This document shows positions 28,683 to 39,628 of a DNA stretch of 64,000 bases, in pieces (position 1 is the first letter of the stretch; every line of letters starts with the position of its first letter). Origin of the DNA: Tulasnella sp. 424 (taxonomy: Eukaryota; Basidiomycota; Agaricomycetes; Cantharellales; Tulasnellaceae). A program made the translations under genes and the position numbers. The stretch spans positions 124,001 through 188,000 of the forward strand of contig WSUB01000004.1 in NCBI GenBank assembly GCA_019633425.1, read 5' to 3'. Below the pieces are notes generated by a model that made no database searches, had not been told where the DNA came from, and worked only from the letters and a program-made list of their open reading frames with translations.

Positions 28683-29089
28683 TTAGTACATCTCCAAGCT
28701 CGCGCCGTCATGAATCTCATAGTCAGCGAGGGTAATGTGATCCTTGAATATCGTATACCTTGAGGATCGGCAAGAAAATACGACGTAAGCTTTCAGCGAA
28801 GGCTAGATGGGGTTGCGACGACAGACGCACCACTTCTTCAGCTGGATCTTCGAGGCTGATGTGCCAGTTTGGGCAGCGATGAGTAGTTTCAAGTCTCCGA
28901 CAGTGTCATCGGGACTGCACTTTACTCGTACTACAAGCATGTCAGCGTTTTCCCATCAGGGCTACTCCTGAGCAGAGCGCTTACCCTTACGGCCTAGCCG
29001 GTCGTTCGCAATCACCTAGTGCAATAGATATGTTAGACTGAGCTCTCTCTTCCCTCATATCATGGTATACTCACTTCGATGAGAGGCAT
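28683..29089 (-). CDS. HUB1: Ubiquitin-like splicing modifier Hub1/UBL5 (intact)
   Basis: Four exons splice to 73 codons plus stop, the usual length of Hub1/UBL5. They read MPLIE | [10 protein letters not shown] | [15 protein letters not shown]...LKKW | [18 protein letters not shown] and end in EMY. Exon 1 is only 15 bases. The third intron splits the Trp codon. Hub1 lacks the C-terminal Gly-Gly of ubiquitin and binds spliceosomal proteins non-covalently to modulate splice-site choice. It is normally a single conserved gene. Here it sits at the right end of the triplicated segment, and its two extra copies in units 1 and 2 are dead. The gene is tiny and strongly split, and easily missed by ORF-based annotation. 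Confidence 0.93.
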
Positions 29090-29830
29090 TGACGTAGACG
29101 GTGAAAGAGTGTGTTGGTGGTTTGCAGCTGAAGAGGTAGATCGCAATTCTGACTGCTGACTAATGCACAATCTCTGTCCCGAGTTTCTTCCCTTTCCCCT
29201 CTAGGCGAAATTGCTCATGGCGAATACCATCACAACTGCAGTGCCGACGGATCATTTGGACCTCATCTCAGTATACTTCCCCTCGCCTCGCGCTGCAGGT
29301 GACTGCGTTACCCTTTGCACTTGACTTGAGCGTCTGAACGGCGTTCGATTCGAGATTGAGGACGCGATTGAGGACCGGGAGACCGCTGGAGTTACCAATG
29401 ATATGGCGCACAAATCAAGATCTTTTGCCGTTCTAGGCTAGGCTACAAGTCCTCGTTGCTAACTCGCCAAGTAGAACATTCGGTCGCAGCCCGCAGGAGG
29501 GCTCCGTGTATGAAGACGTTGAACGCCGGAATGATTGAGGACTAGGTTGCGGTCGCCAGGGAGGCGACAAAGATAGCCAGCCCCGTCTTAAGAACCGTTA
29601 AACATGAAAATTCTATTTCCAGCATTTCTTCGACCCTCTTTGCGCGTTACCAGCAAAAGACTAGAAACGCGCAGACGTCGCTGAGCACGGAACAGAGCCG
29701 TATGTCGACGTGACAGCTTCAAAAAAATTAGGCAGTACAAAAAAAAAAAAACCGACACAAAAGAAAAAAAGGGAGAAAAAGAAACGAAACCGGTATGTAA
29801 AAGGCAGAATTGGTCACTCTGCAGTAGCTG
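29090..29830. other. HUB1 upstream region, end of triplication and A-rich tract
   Basis: To about 29,640 this is the unit 3 version of the shared segment, with the same weak coding-like stretch (IEDAIEDRE). Beyond it, 29,715-29,795 is very A-rich with runs of 7-12 A, close to the 3' end of zinc-finger gene B. No gene is seen. Confidence 0.4.
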
Positions 29831-30560
29831 TTAGTGACCCTTATTTTCTCGGTGTCGCTTCAACAGGTCGGGTCGCGCGAACATTTTCCCGCACTCCGGA
29901 CACTCGGCGACCCGGCGTTGGGGGTTGGAAGGACAGTGGTAGAGGAGATGGCGTTTAAGCCTGGTGGTGGGTGGGTTTTCACACCTACACTCTACATCAA
30001 GGGACAACGGTGAGTGGGGCACCGGAGGATCAGCTGAGTTGGTTGGAGAGACTGATGGGGGAAAAGGTTGTATAGAGTTATGTCGAGGCCTGTTGATACT
30101 TTCTCTGGGAGGAGGGGGGCGAGGGTTCACTCGAGCGGCGCGGTTTCGGCGCGGTCGCTCGGGTTCAGTCCGGCTGGAAGAATTAAAGTGAGCGAGTGAC
30201 CGGAATGAAGGGTTAACAAATACGTGAACTGACCGTGGACGATTATTAGATAATGGAGTGTCACCGGCCTCGGTGGCTGAGGCCATGGGCTCAACCGACC
30301 CTCCAGGGTCGGTTGGAATTTGGAAGGATGGAGATTGAGGTGGTGAGTTTGACTGAGTTATAGGAGCACTATCTTTTGAGCAAATTAGATCAAGTAATGA
30401 TTGAAGAGGGTCTACTGGCATGCCCTGGTCAAGGGGCTCATATGGCATGTTTATATAGTCTATGGGGACTGGGAATAGTATGGTGTACAATGAATATGTT
30501 ATAAGCAAGAAAGAGCTGGTGGTCATAAGGGAGGTCGGACCACTCACCTTGGTCAGACAT
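29831..30560 (-). CDS. Zinc-finger family gene B (213 residues)
   Basis: Two exons: 30,548-30,560 (ATGTCTGACCAAG) and 29,831-30,459, 642 coding bases in phase. The protein begins MSDQDYINMPYEPLDQG. A Pro/Ser-rich and then Arg-rich middle (RRNRAARVNPRPPPPRES) leads to the family C-terminus. Module 1 is C-R-C, ten residues, H, LLYH, C followed by PSNP. Module 2 is CPECGKMFARPDLLKRH with a final histidine five residues on, at the very end of the protein. Module 2 is a good C2H2 finger, with F and L at the core positions. The 13-base first exon was chosen because it gives an ATG and a consensus gtgagt donor. Confidence 0.75.
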
Positions 30561-31797
30561 TTGAATAGAAGGGGGCACGGCCAACGGATAGTTCTGCTCT
30601 CGATCCTAGGCTTTTAACTCAGAATATTCTTCGCGGAACCCACTCTCGAACGGTCCTCAAGAAACACAGCCGGTAGCAGGAGAACACGGCGAATTAGTCG
30701 CCGTGTCCCGACAAGTTCCTCTCTTAGTAGGTGAGATTGAGGACGCTGAATCATTACGGCTCGAAGACACGATGCATCGACATTGCCTCCCTGGTCTCAT
30801 CGCTTATTCGCCAGATTGTACAGATTGAGGTCGGTCGGGACCTCACGGTGAGTCGAGTTTGATGTCAAGTGTGCGACGAGTCCACGGTTAGGCTAGTGTC
30901 AGGTCCTCCTGCGGATCGGTGGTGTGGAGTAGGAGTCGAACGCAACTCATCGAAAGCTGACAGAAATGGTGGTTGATGCTACTTGTTGGGATATAATTGG
31001 TTCCGGAATAAGTTTTAGGGACGACTTGCACAAATTGAAGTCACCCTCATTAGGTTCGCGAACAATTCGAGAGTCGCCGAGTTGCCGGTGTGCAGAGTTC
31101 GAGACGGTTTTGCGGTCAAGATTGAGGACTGTGCGCGGTTCCACGTCACGTTGGAGGACGCAAGAAACCTGCTGACGAGAGACTCCAAGAAATAGCCTTG
31201 TTCCAAACTAACGTACAAAACATCACTGGAATGACGTGCTGGGCACCTGATTAATGAAATCGTAAGTAAATCAGAGACCGAGAACCAATAAAAAGTGACA
31301 TAAATGATCAATAAGAGGAAAAGGACATGAGTGTCAAACATGAATCGGTCACGGGGTACTGCAGTAGAAGTCCCAAGAGGTACACGATCCAGTCGCGGAA
31401 GGAGAAAAAAGTCCATGCAATCACTTGCCAAGCTCACGCATAGAACGCCGAGGCCAGATAGATCGTTGCAACGTGGCTTGCCACCGCGATCATCGCGGCG
31501 AGGAAGTAGAGTCCAAACGAATCCCTCTTTTTGCGCAGATACAGCGTGGCAGTGGCTTCGTTCGGAAGCTCATACGAGCCAGAAACGTCGACGACCTCGA
31601 AAGGATGTCGAACATCATTGACACGTACCCTTCGATCTCCTCGGGCGATCCCCGTGAGCTTTGTTTGCGAGATTCCTCGCTGGAAGTAGCCAGCGGGTGT
31701 CTACCATGCCAACAACAGGGCTCTTAGTTGACCGGAAAGAGAGAAAGGCGGTCCTCTCTCCCGAAGAAGGGGACGGCACTTGGTCGCCTTGAGCGAG
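30561..31797. other. Intergenic, no gene recognised
   Basis: About 1.2 kb. Short open frames on both strands (for example 31,331-31,621, Arg-rich) show no conserved motif and no convincing splicing. It must contain the promoter of zinc-finger gene B and the 3' end of the next gene. Confidence 0.4.
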
Positions 31798-32790
31798 TTA
31801 AAGTTTCGAACGGCCCCACAACACGACAGAAGAAGGAAAGGGCCGAAGGACAGAGGGACAGCAATCAGGCAAGTTACTCACCATCTGGTATGACACACCA
31901 CAAAACTGCATGAAGCGATTGAGGTTGCGCTCTCGGCTATCCCCAATATCCGGGAGCCCATATTCCGAACTCAGCGCCTTGGCCTCAGCTGCATCCAAGG
32001 CAAACAGCGCCGTCAGATCTCTTGGGAATTTCGCACTAACTTCGCCGTTGGCTTTAAGCAAAGGATGGAGAGGGTCTTTCAAATGTGTAGAGCGTAAGAG
32101 CGCATTGGCGCGGCGAGCTTCGCTAGAATCGGAGAAGTCAGGAACGAGCACGGAAACGGGAAGGTACAAAAAGGCGGGAGCGCACGCGTTCTGCAAGTTA
32201 ACATGCACTTCTTCAAGATGACGCTTGTGGTCCATGATTTGATCCCGAAGGCTTTGTGGAATCTGGCGTGCGATTTCTTCGGCAACCAGACTCTGGATCA
32301 TATCTTCCAGCTGGCGGTCAATATCATTGGATACTTTGCAGAGTAGTGAGTATGCCATACGATCGTTCACGGATAAACTCCTTCCCCGACTTACTGACGG
32401 CGTTGACGTATGGTACGACATCGTCCTTCAACGAGTCCTTCAAGAGCACTGCGCAATAGATATTAGATTTGTTCCCGACAGGCGAGAGAACGTAGGTCCT
32501 ACATTTTATCTCGTCGATCTTCTGTTGGTGTTTCGAGTCACCCGACAACATGTGTCTCTTTAGACTTGCTATCTGAGCTGAATGATCGAAGTCGGCCCCC
32601 AGTCCGGCGACTCGTTTGCCCGCATTGTCCAGGTTGTCGAAGGTGACCTAGAATCGAGAGATGCCAAAGACGCCTATGAGTGCCTATGATCGCAGTGGCA
32701 ATGTTCCAGCGATACCCCTAAAGTCTCCAAAGTCTCCCTCATGGATGTCAGGACGTCCTTCATTTGATTTGTGTCCGGCAGTGCCGGCAT
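31798..32790 (-). CDS. Conserved basidiomycete protein of unknown function
   Basis: Spliced minus-strand gene. Proposed start ATG at 32,790 (MPALPDTNQMKDVLTSMRE). Later exons give VTFDNLDNAGKRVAGLGAD, LLLKDSLKDDVVPYVNAVSK, VSNDIDRQLEDMIQSLVAEE and EARRANALLRSTHLKDPLHP. The last is SRERNLNRFMQFCGVSYQM. Introns lie at about 32,126-32,186 and in at least three more places, all with GT..AG ends. The helical 'ARQIPQSLRDQI' part and the closing NRFMQFCG block belong to a family I recall in several copies in many Agaricomycetes, without known role. The C-terminus is uncertain: a gtgagt donor after SYQM suggests one more exon, so the stop at 31,798 may be wrong. No membrane segment or signal peptide. 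Confidence 0.65.
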
Positions 32791-33437
32791 TTCTGTCCAA
32801 TGCTGAACCGCAAACGATTCAGTTATGCTATCTTCGGTACCGCCCGCAACTTACTGTCATTCTTGTTAGAGTCGTCGGGGCCACAGAGGCGGCGGGAGAG
32901 TCGGGGCGATCAACTGGACCTCCTAGTCAAGCAGTCAGGGCGTCGTTTGGAGTTTTCAGACAACAGTGACTTGCCTGGCTTTGATGACATTTTGGCTTGA
33001 TATTTCGTCCCAAGGTTGATCGTACAAGAAGAGTCAAGTGGTTTAGGACTCGCCTAGAGTGGTTGGTTGCTATCAGGCTTGAAGGAGGACGGTAGAGTCT
33101 CGGAGGCGGAATGGAGTACACGAGGTGGGTCGTAGCTATGTAGTTGTTCGCGTGGGTCGAATTATCCACGCTTTGATCGATGAGGTTCGGGAGGGCTTTC
33201 AGTTGCTGCTTTCGTCGTCGAAGCTGTTACCTTGCTGGGAAGCAGCATTGCTGATCTCTGCTTGACACACCCCAGGAGGACGTAAACGGATAGAAGACTG
33301 GGGCCGGACGGTTCCGGGCTCACGTGGTTGCTGACCTCATCAAACATCTACCCCCTCTTTCTGGGCGCTCTGATGTTTCCACCACCACCGAACCGCCGCG
33401 CCAGCAAACCTAAGCTCGACAACGACCAGCTCCACCA
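32791..33437. other. Divergent intergenic region
   Basis: Lies between the minus-strand conserved gene and the plus-strand membrane-protein gene. The 90 bases before 33,438, from 'tgatgtttccaccacc' to the ATG, are also present before the pseudogene copy at 38,656, so promoter or leader was copied with the gene. No other gene. Confidence 0.4.
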
Positions 33438-35457
33438 ATGAGCCCAGCTTGGGCACTCGCAATATTTATGGCATCGTCCATAGCTGGCGTTCGAAGCCAT
33501 CCCACAGACCAACGCCCAACAAATGGTTCAGTACCCATCACCAACTCCACCCTCGACAGAGATCCTTATCTGGATTTTCAACCCATCTTCGCCGACTCTC
33601 TACCCGTTCAAATACTCCTAACTGGAATGGTCCTCGCACTCGTCTTCGTCCTCTTCGTCCACCTGGTGTTCACCGCCCAGTACCATTGGCCGCTCGCACG
33701 ACTCAATTACGCACTGCAAATGTCCGGAGTCTGCACCCTCATGATCTCGCTGCTCACGACACTCATTGTGGTTCTCAAGGATTCCTACCAAAAAAGTCGG
33801 CAGTGGCCGTATATGTTGGACTACATTTCTCAGTCGGTACCCCTGCCGACTTGGACCCAGCCGGAGCTGGTCTCTTGGTACTTCTTACAAGCCGCAGTAT
33901 CCGGAATTGTCAATGTACGTCACTCGCGATGCAAAGTGTATTTGAATTGGAAACTAACGCAGCGTAGGAATTCAGGTCACTCACATTCAATTCCTCACGC
34001 TTTTGTACCCATCGTCTGTCGAGGCCCGCCTGATTTTCTTCCTATTGGGTCAGTCAATTCTCCCCATTATACAGCGTACATAGTTGTTAATCCTAATCTC
34101 CGTATTACAGGTCCGCTCGCTATTGCATCCTCGGGCATGGAGTTTGCCCCCCTTCTAGACACCGACGAGGCTCAAGACCTCGGAGCTTCCATTCGTGACA
34201 TTTGCAACTCCACTCTCACGCTTCTTTTCACCGCTGCACTCTTCATTTGGGGCATTGCCATCAACCGCAGGAACGCCTGGAGAACAGATGGCGGAACAGC
34301 GGTTTTCGGGGCCGGAGCTCTCAGTCTGGCTTTCATCAGCACCGTGGTCAACTTTGTCCAGATCATCGAAGAAGGGTTGGAGTGGTTACCGGGCTTATCA
34401 TGGGCTCTCATTCTTTGGCAGTAAGTCGTTTACCACTTCCTCCTTGATGGACGATCTCTGAGGCAGGCCCACTCGATGTAGGAGCTTCTTAGGATGGTGG
34501 TGGTGGATTGGATCGGGCCTCGGAATCGGCGAAGTGGAAGAGATGCTCATCGCGGAGCAAACGAAGAAAGATAAACGACTGCGGAAAAAGAACAAGAGAA
34601 AAGCAAGAAGGCTTCCCGACGAACGCCACGCCCGAAGACAAGATAGTAGTGCACTTGGGGAAGCAGCTCAGGAAACCGGCCGTACGTCTGGGAGGAACGT
34701 CTTCAACCGCCTTGCAGGAGGGGTTCGAAGCGGTCAGATCCTTTCGCGACGCAGGAGAACAAATGGTTCCATCGGAAACGTCGAAGAACCATCAGACGCG
34801 ATCGAACTTTCGGCCATTTCCGCCCACCGCGCGACACCTGGGAACCGCCACCTCAGCGCACCAGGCTCACCCCGTCCAGCATCCAATTTCACCCAAAACC
34901 GTTCCATGACAATCGACTCCGGCTCTCACTCCGGCGCATCTTCCTCCCCACCTCCATCCACCTTCTACGGCCGCGCCTCCGCATACGTCTCTCACTCCTG
35001 GCGGCGACTTCGCCACGCGCACCAAACCGCCACGCAGACCCAAGCGCTGGAGCAGATCAAGATCCGCGAAGAGGCTGGGGTGGGGATGGTCGGGAGTCCT
35101 GGATCCGGTGCGTGGGGTTTAGGGAACAGCGGGCTGCGAGAACGAGAGGAGGCGGAGGATCGGCTGAGGGAGTTGGAGATACAGAGGAGGAGGGCGAGGC
35201 TGATCCAGAGGCAGGTGGACGACGGGGAGGATGGGGATGGTGGTGGGACTGGCGTTGAATCTGGTGATGAGGACGGTCAGGATGGGGATAGGGCACCGAG
35301 AACGACGCCGGACGTCGAGCGGCAGCTACCGCCAAATGAACAAGCGACTCAGTACTCCGCCCCATCATCCGAGCCCTACTGGGCTGGGAGGAGTAGCAGT
35401 TTTTGGTGGTGGGGGCCGTTACGGCGATGGAGGTTACAGGACCGCACGTCGTATTGA
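33438..35457 (+). CDS. Multi-pass membrane protein of an uncharacterised agaricomycete family
   Basis: Start MSPAWALAIFMASSIAGVRS resembles a signal peptide or first helix. The spliced protein then has ILLTGMVLALVFVLFVHLVF, CTLMISLLTTLIVVL, VTHIQFLTLLYPSSVEARLI, LLFTAALFIWGIAI and FGAGALSLAFISTVVNFV, so at least five helices. Introns: about 33,915-33,975 (donor gtacgt, acceptor aattcag), about 34,049-34,110 and about 34,422-34,487. WQ then joins SFLGWWWWIGSGLGIGEVEE. The tail is long, cytoplasmic and charged (EQTKKDKRLRKKNKRK, then Ser-rich and acidic parts) and ends at 35,457. The function is unknown. A broken inverted copy lies at 37,895-38,656. Confidence 0.8.
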
Positions 35458-35918
35458 GAAGTGCCTGGGCTTCCTACTTATTCTGTGTATTTGTACGGTA
35501 TGTTGAATCTATCTTAGCGTCGGTCTGCAATGAGCTTGAATTACAGAGCAACGAGTGAGGGCCTCGACGAGGTGATAATCGACTTGAGTACACTGACATT
35601 GCGTTTTCGCCCAAGGGAGTTTCGGCACGGCAGACGATTTAGGGGTAAAAACCGCTCGCAACGTATCGAACGGGACTGCAGATCGGAACACCGGTGCAAG
35701 ATCAATTGCGAGAGAATGAAAACTACGACAGACAGGACGAGAGCAGAGGGTGTTGAAACAGACGAAATCAATCCGAGATACGAGACAGCTAAGACAACGC
35801 AATACAGGAAAAGCTAAGACGACAAAGAGGGAGGTATCAAACCAAAAGCCGAAACACAAAGAACACGGGAAACCCAAGACCAAGACGAAACGAGTCATAC
35901 AAAAACTACCTCCTCCAA
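35458..35918. other. Convergent intergenic region and left edge of segmental duplication
   Basis: Similarity to the segment at 39,629 begins near 35,630, at 'ggcacggcagacgatttagggg'. The rest is the 3' flanking sequence of the membrane-protein gene and of zinc-finger gene C. No gene. Confidence 0.4.
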
Positions 35919-37892
35919 TCAACCTTTATGCTTCTTCAGTCGATCCAACTGATCCTTGTGGAAGTTCAGCATATGCTTTTTCAGCGCTGACTTGCGACTT
36001 CCGCCGACAAAGATTTGATCACAGCACGGACACTTGATCTTGGGCTTGTCCGGGTTCCTCGGACAGGACTCCAGATGGCGCTTTTTCTTCTTCGCATTTG
36101 ACTTGCAATCGCAGCGCCATGCTGGGGACTCTTGGGAGTTCAGACGCCATCTGAACGTCTCACCCCTCGAGGTGGACGGCGAGGGGGGAAGCGCGGTGAG
36201 AGATGAGGTCGACGTGGCGGGCGAGTGGGTCGGGCTGGGCGAGGAGGACGACTCCTCCGAAGGGGACGCGGGGAGAGGGATCGAGGATGGTTGGATGGTC
36301 GGAGGGGGACCCGCGTGCTGGTACCCGGCGCTGTCAAAGTCAAAGTCGATGATGTGCTGAGTTGGGCCGTTGGAAGGGGAGCCCAGCCTCTCGGGCTCGT
36401 TCGCTAAATCTTGGAACTCGACCTGGAAGGTACGGCCGAACCCCAAGTCCGATGCGGTATGGAACGCCGATGGATGGACGGAGTGGTGATATGGGGTTTG
36501 AGTGGGGCCTGCGTAGGAACCAGACCTAGCGCGATGAACGTCTGCAGAGTCGGAAGTTTTTTTTTGGGGGGAAAGGGTTTGTACGGAGTGAGTTCACCTA
36601 AAGACGCAACGCATCAGATAGATAATCGTACTAACCGGGATACATAGGGGTTTGACTGCTGTGCAAGCTGTAGGGGAGCGACGCGGACATCTGGGGGGCT
36701 TCGAAAGGAATATGGTCTGTATGGTCGAGGGTCGAGGTGGGTATCTGCATAGGGGTCGAACCCGTTGGTTGATTAGGGCCGGAGGAGCCGAGCGTTGGCG
36801 CAGGATACTCTTGGGTTGACAGGCCTTCGTTCGCGAAGAGGGAGAGATGAACGATGTCTCCGAAGGGAAGAAAGGCAGGCGATAATGGAGCATCTATGGG
36901 CGGATGAGTCCCGAAGTGCAGTCCATACTCGTCTATTGGTGATGAAGGGCTTGCCGCTCCGGACAGATCGTTTGGATAGCGGTTGGCCAACTCGTCTTCG
37001 AGCGTCGGTCCAATATAAGGGTTCGCGGTCGGATCACCGAAAGTGTTGTATAGATGACGACCGTCGTCCGTGTGGTGAGAGCCTGCAGTTCAGATGCAAA
37101 CCGTCAGTAAAGGGGGGGAACGCTTTCGCCTTGTGCGCGGAAGAGACGAGGGGCATTTACCGTCTGAGGAAAAGTCGCCCGACCAAAAGCCGTCGGAGTT
37201 TTCAGGAGGAATCATAGCTTGCTGATCGAAGATGTTCAGTGTTCTGGGGGAAGAGGAAGTGTCGAGGCCGTTGCAGTTGTAGCTGTAAGGTATACGAGGA
37301 GTGCCGTCCGCTGCAACGGACGACAGATATGAATATTGCCTGGTGTCAAACCTTCGACAACACCATCAATTGGTTGATGATACTACCGAAAGTGTGGTAC
37401 CACAATATTAATATAAGCTGTCCGCGTGTGTTCGAGGGGGATGGTGAAAGTATGTTGTTAAAGTTGTGTCGCCAGGAAGGTAGGGGGCGAAGGGGGGGGA
37501 CCCGGGGAAGCTTAAGAAGGGTGGTTTGGTGAGTGACCAAAGAGGGCAGATAGAGTAAATATATAGCTCGGGATGAGGAGCGATATGACTGTTTTTGGGG
37601 CGCCGACAATATGCACTCATGCGCGTGACAGACATGTGTTAAGGTTGGTTCTAGTCAGGAAGCCTTAGGACCTGTCGACCTTCTATAAAAGGAAATTTTC
37701 GATCCCTCCCCCACAATTCCTGCCTATCCGCGATGTGCCACGATGCACTAATGTGATGACGCGTTGTCACAACGTCAAGGAGCCTGGTATTCGGAGAAAA
37801 ATGGAACCGGAGAAGCTTCCAGCGATTTGCTCAACTTTGTTTTTTTGGCGTGGCCCCTATAGCCGCCGATTGTTTCATTGTAGTCGGACTCA
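35630..37892. repeat. Segmental duplication, copy A (with zinc-finger gene C)
   Basis: About 2.25 kb in direct orientation with 39,629-41,900. It spans 3' flank, gene and promoter of the zinc-finger gene, including shared upstream blocks (37,290-37,430, 'caacaccatcaattg..ttgatgat..tgtggtaccacaatatta'). The right edge abuts the truncated end of the membrane-protein pseudogene. I found no terminal inverted repeats or target-site duplication. Confidence 0.8.
35919..37215 (-). CDS. Zinc-finger family gene C (374 residues)
   Basis: Three exons: 37,161-37,215, 36,636-37,082 and 35,919-36,541; 1,125 bases in phase. Start MIPPENSDGFWSGDFSSDG. A long acidic and Pro/Ser-rich region contains DEYGLHFGTHPPIDAPLSP and, near the fingers, GETFRWRLNSQESPAWR. 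Module 1 is C-D-C, nine residues (KSNAKKKKR), H, LES, C, so the H-to-C gap is three, not four. Module 2 is CPCC with 15 residues to its first H (usually 12), then MLNFH. A lysine-rich end (KKHKG) follows. Gene D at 39,952 is its duplicate. Likely nuclear; the basic clusters around the fingers would suit nucleic-acid contact. Confidence 0.8.
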
Positions 37893-37894
37893 CG

Positions 37895-38656
37895 AGTAGA
37901 GTTGCAAATATCGCGAATGGGAGCTCCGAGGTCTTGGGCCTCGTCGGAGTCTAGGAGAGCAGCAAACTCCATGCCCGAGGATGCAATAGCGAGCGGGCCT
38001 ATAATATGGAAGTAATGTTTGAGCGCTAGGTACGCTGTATAGTGGGGAGGTGGACCGGCGAAACCAATAGGAAGAAGACCAGGCGGGCCTCGACAGACGA
38101 TGGGTACAAAAGCGTGAGGAATTGAATGTGAGTAACCTGAATTCTTATGCTGGATTAGTTTCCAATTCAAATATACTTTGCATCGCGAGTGACTTACGTT
38201 GAAAATTCCGGATACTGCGGCTTGCAAGAAGTACCAAGAGACCGGGTCCGGCAGAGTCCAATTTGGCAGGGGCACTGGCACCGACTCGGCTATGTGGTCC
38301 AACATATACGGCCACTGCCGAATTTTTTGGCAGGTGTTAGCGACGATGAGTTTCGTGAGCAGCGAGATCATGAGGGTGCGCATAGTTGAGTCGTGCGAGC
38401 AGCCAATGGTATTGAGCGGTGAACACCAGGTGGACGAAGAGGACAAAGAGGAGCGCGAGAACCATTCCGGTTAGGAGGATTTGAGCGAGTATAGAGTCGC
38501 CTAAGATGGGTTGGAAATCCAAATAAGTATCTCTGTCGAGATTGGAGTTAACGATGGGCACTGAGCCATTTGTTTTGGGTTTCTGTCTGTGGGATGGTTT
38601 CGAGCGCCAGCTATGGTCGATGCCATGGACAATACGAATGCACAGGCTGAGCTCAT
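37895..38656 (-). pseudogene. Inverted, truncated copy of the 33.4 kb membrane-protein gene
   Basis: Opposite orientation to its parent. The ATG at 38,656 is followed by the parent's leader, ILLTGMVLALLFVLFVHLVF and NYA. There a deletion of 20 bases relative to the parent shifts the frame before LMISLLTKLIVA. The parent's two first introns are still recognisable. The copy stops abruptly after IRDICNST at about 37,895, where segmental duplication copy A begins, so the last helices and the whole tail are missing. About 70 bases of 5' flank are also copied. Confidence 0.88.
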
Positions 38657-39434
38657 TGGAGCTGGTCGTTGTGGAGCTTAGGTTTGCTGGCGCGGCAGTG
38701 GGGTGGTGGTGAAAACATCGAAGCAGCCAGAAAGAGGCGGTCGATGTTTGATGACAGATCATCTATCACTGGCAATCATCCACGGAGCGAGCAACGCTCA
38801 GCGCCCACTTCTGGATCACACAGTCTGCAAATCTTGAGCATAGCCTGCGGGCTCCATGTAAGTCTCGTCTCGCTTTCATATCCTTTTCTTTGCCTCTGGG
38901 TCTCCTCTCTCCTCCGCCAGGCGCGCTACTGTGCAGCTTTCCGCTTCCGTGCCCTTTTTGCTTACAGGGCTCTCCCCTCTTTTCCGTCACCCCCCGGCCC
39001 ATCCCTCTATTTATTTTTTATTTATTTTTTCCGCATTCCGCTGTATCGATACTACTTCTGAACTTGTATTGCTCTACTTTTCTACCTTATCTCCGTCGTT
39101 GTCTTTGTAGCGTCTATTCTTCCGCATTGCACTATATAACGGCCTTAGGGCCGCAACGTTGCCTAGCAAACACGTGAGTGCTTATCTCAGCGTGTTCTTC
39201 TTCTGATTCGCTACAGGCGTCCAGTCTCCGTGGCTCACTACTGACGTAGCGGGAATTTATATCTCCAGGTGACGCTGCTGTAATAAAGGGAGTATAGTAC
39301 CCGCCGAGTCCCTGGAAGACGCTCGGCTGTACTACATTGACTCCAAGCCATGTATAAAAGGTCGGGGAATGGAGACGTACATAAAGTCTCTCCACTCATA
39401 CTTGGTAACTCCCCCTCCACTCCTATATTAAAGA
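38657..39434. other. Intergenic with pyrimidine-rich tract
   Basis: About 38,870-39,110 is strongly pyrimidine-rich on the plus strand (TTTATTTTTTATTTATTTTT near 39,010). A TATA box at 39,353 closes the region. The open frames across it are low-complexity and are not called as genes. Confidence 0.35.
39353..39359 (+). promoter_or_regulatory. TATA box of truncated kinase-like gene
   Basis: TATAAAA, 76 bases before the ATG at 39,435, followed by a C/T-rich leader. It shows that the kinase-like fragment keeps a genuine 5' end. Confidence 0.55.
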
Positions 39435-39628
39435 ATGAAGCTTACTCTGTCATGCGAAGACGGCGAAGTTCCTCTTAGACCACTCTCAGGAAAGATTGTC
39501 TCCCGAACCGACATCGTACACTACGGCGAACTCACAGACCTGGTACAAGGAGAGTTCACTTTTGACAACCGGACCGCCTACCGTGTTGCAATCAAGCGGC
39601 TTCGCTGCGTCCGGGCCAGTTGTCAACT
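39435..39628 (+). pseudogene. 5' fragment of a protein-kinase-like gene, cut by a duplication
   Basis: The frame starts MKLTLSCEDGEVPLRPLSG. It continues with SRTDIVHYGELTDLVQGEF and YRVAIKRLR, which fit the N-lobe of the kinases abundant in Agaricomycetes: a '..V..gdvwkG' strand, then the VAIK motif with its ATP-binding lysine. Just after VAIKRLR, near 39,629, the sequence changes to the left edge of segmental duplication copy B, and the frame drifts to a stop at 39,731. No catalytic loop (HRD) or DFG follows. I saw no remainder beyond 41,900. Could instead be a chance match of a short ORF, but the TATA box supports a real start. Confidence 0.5.

Larger units (their letters stand above)
24001..29640. 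repeat. Tandem unit 3 (zinc-finger relic / GH31-3 / intact HUB1)
   Basis: Third direct repeat, about 5.6 kb. It is shorter because the block upstream of GH31 is missing. Similarity to the other units stops near 29,640, after 'tcttcgaccctc', which marks the ancestral right end of the duplicated segment. Confidence 0.88.

Noticed and set aside
32927..33169. Minus-strand open frame of 80 codons upstream of the conserved gene
   Set aside because: I could not join it in phase to the exons downstream, because an in-frame stop lies before the proposed start; it may be leader sequence.
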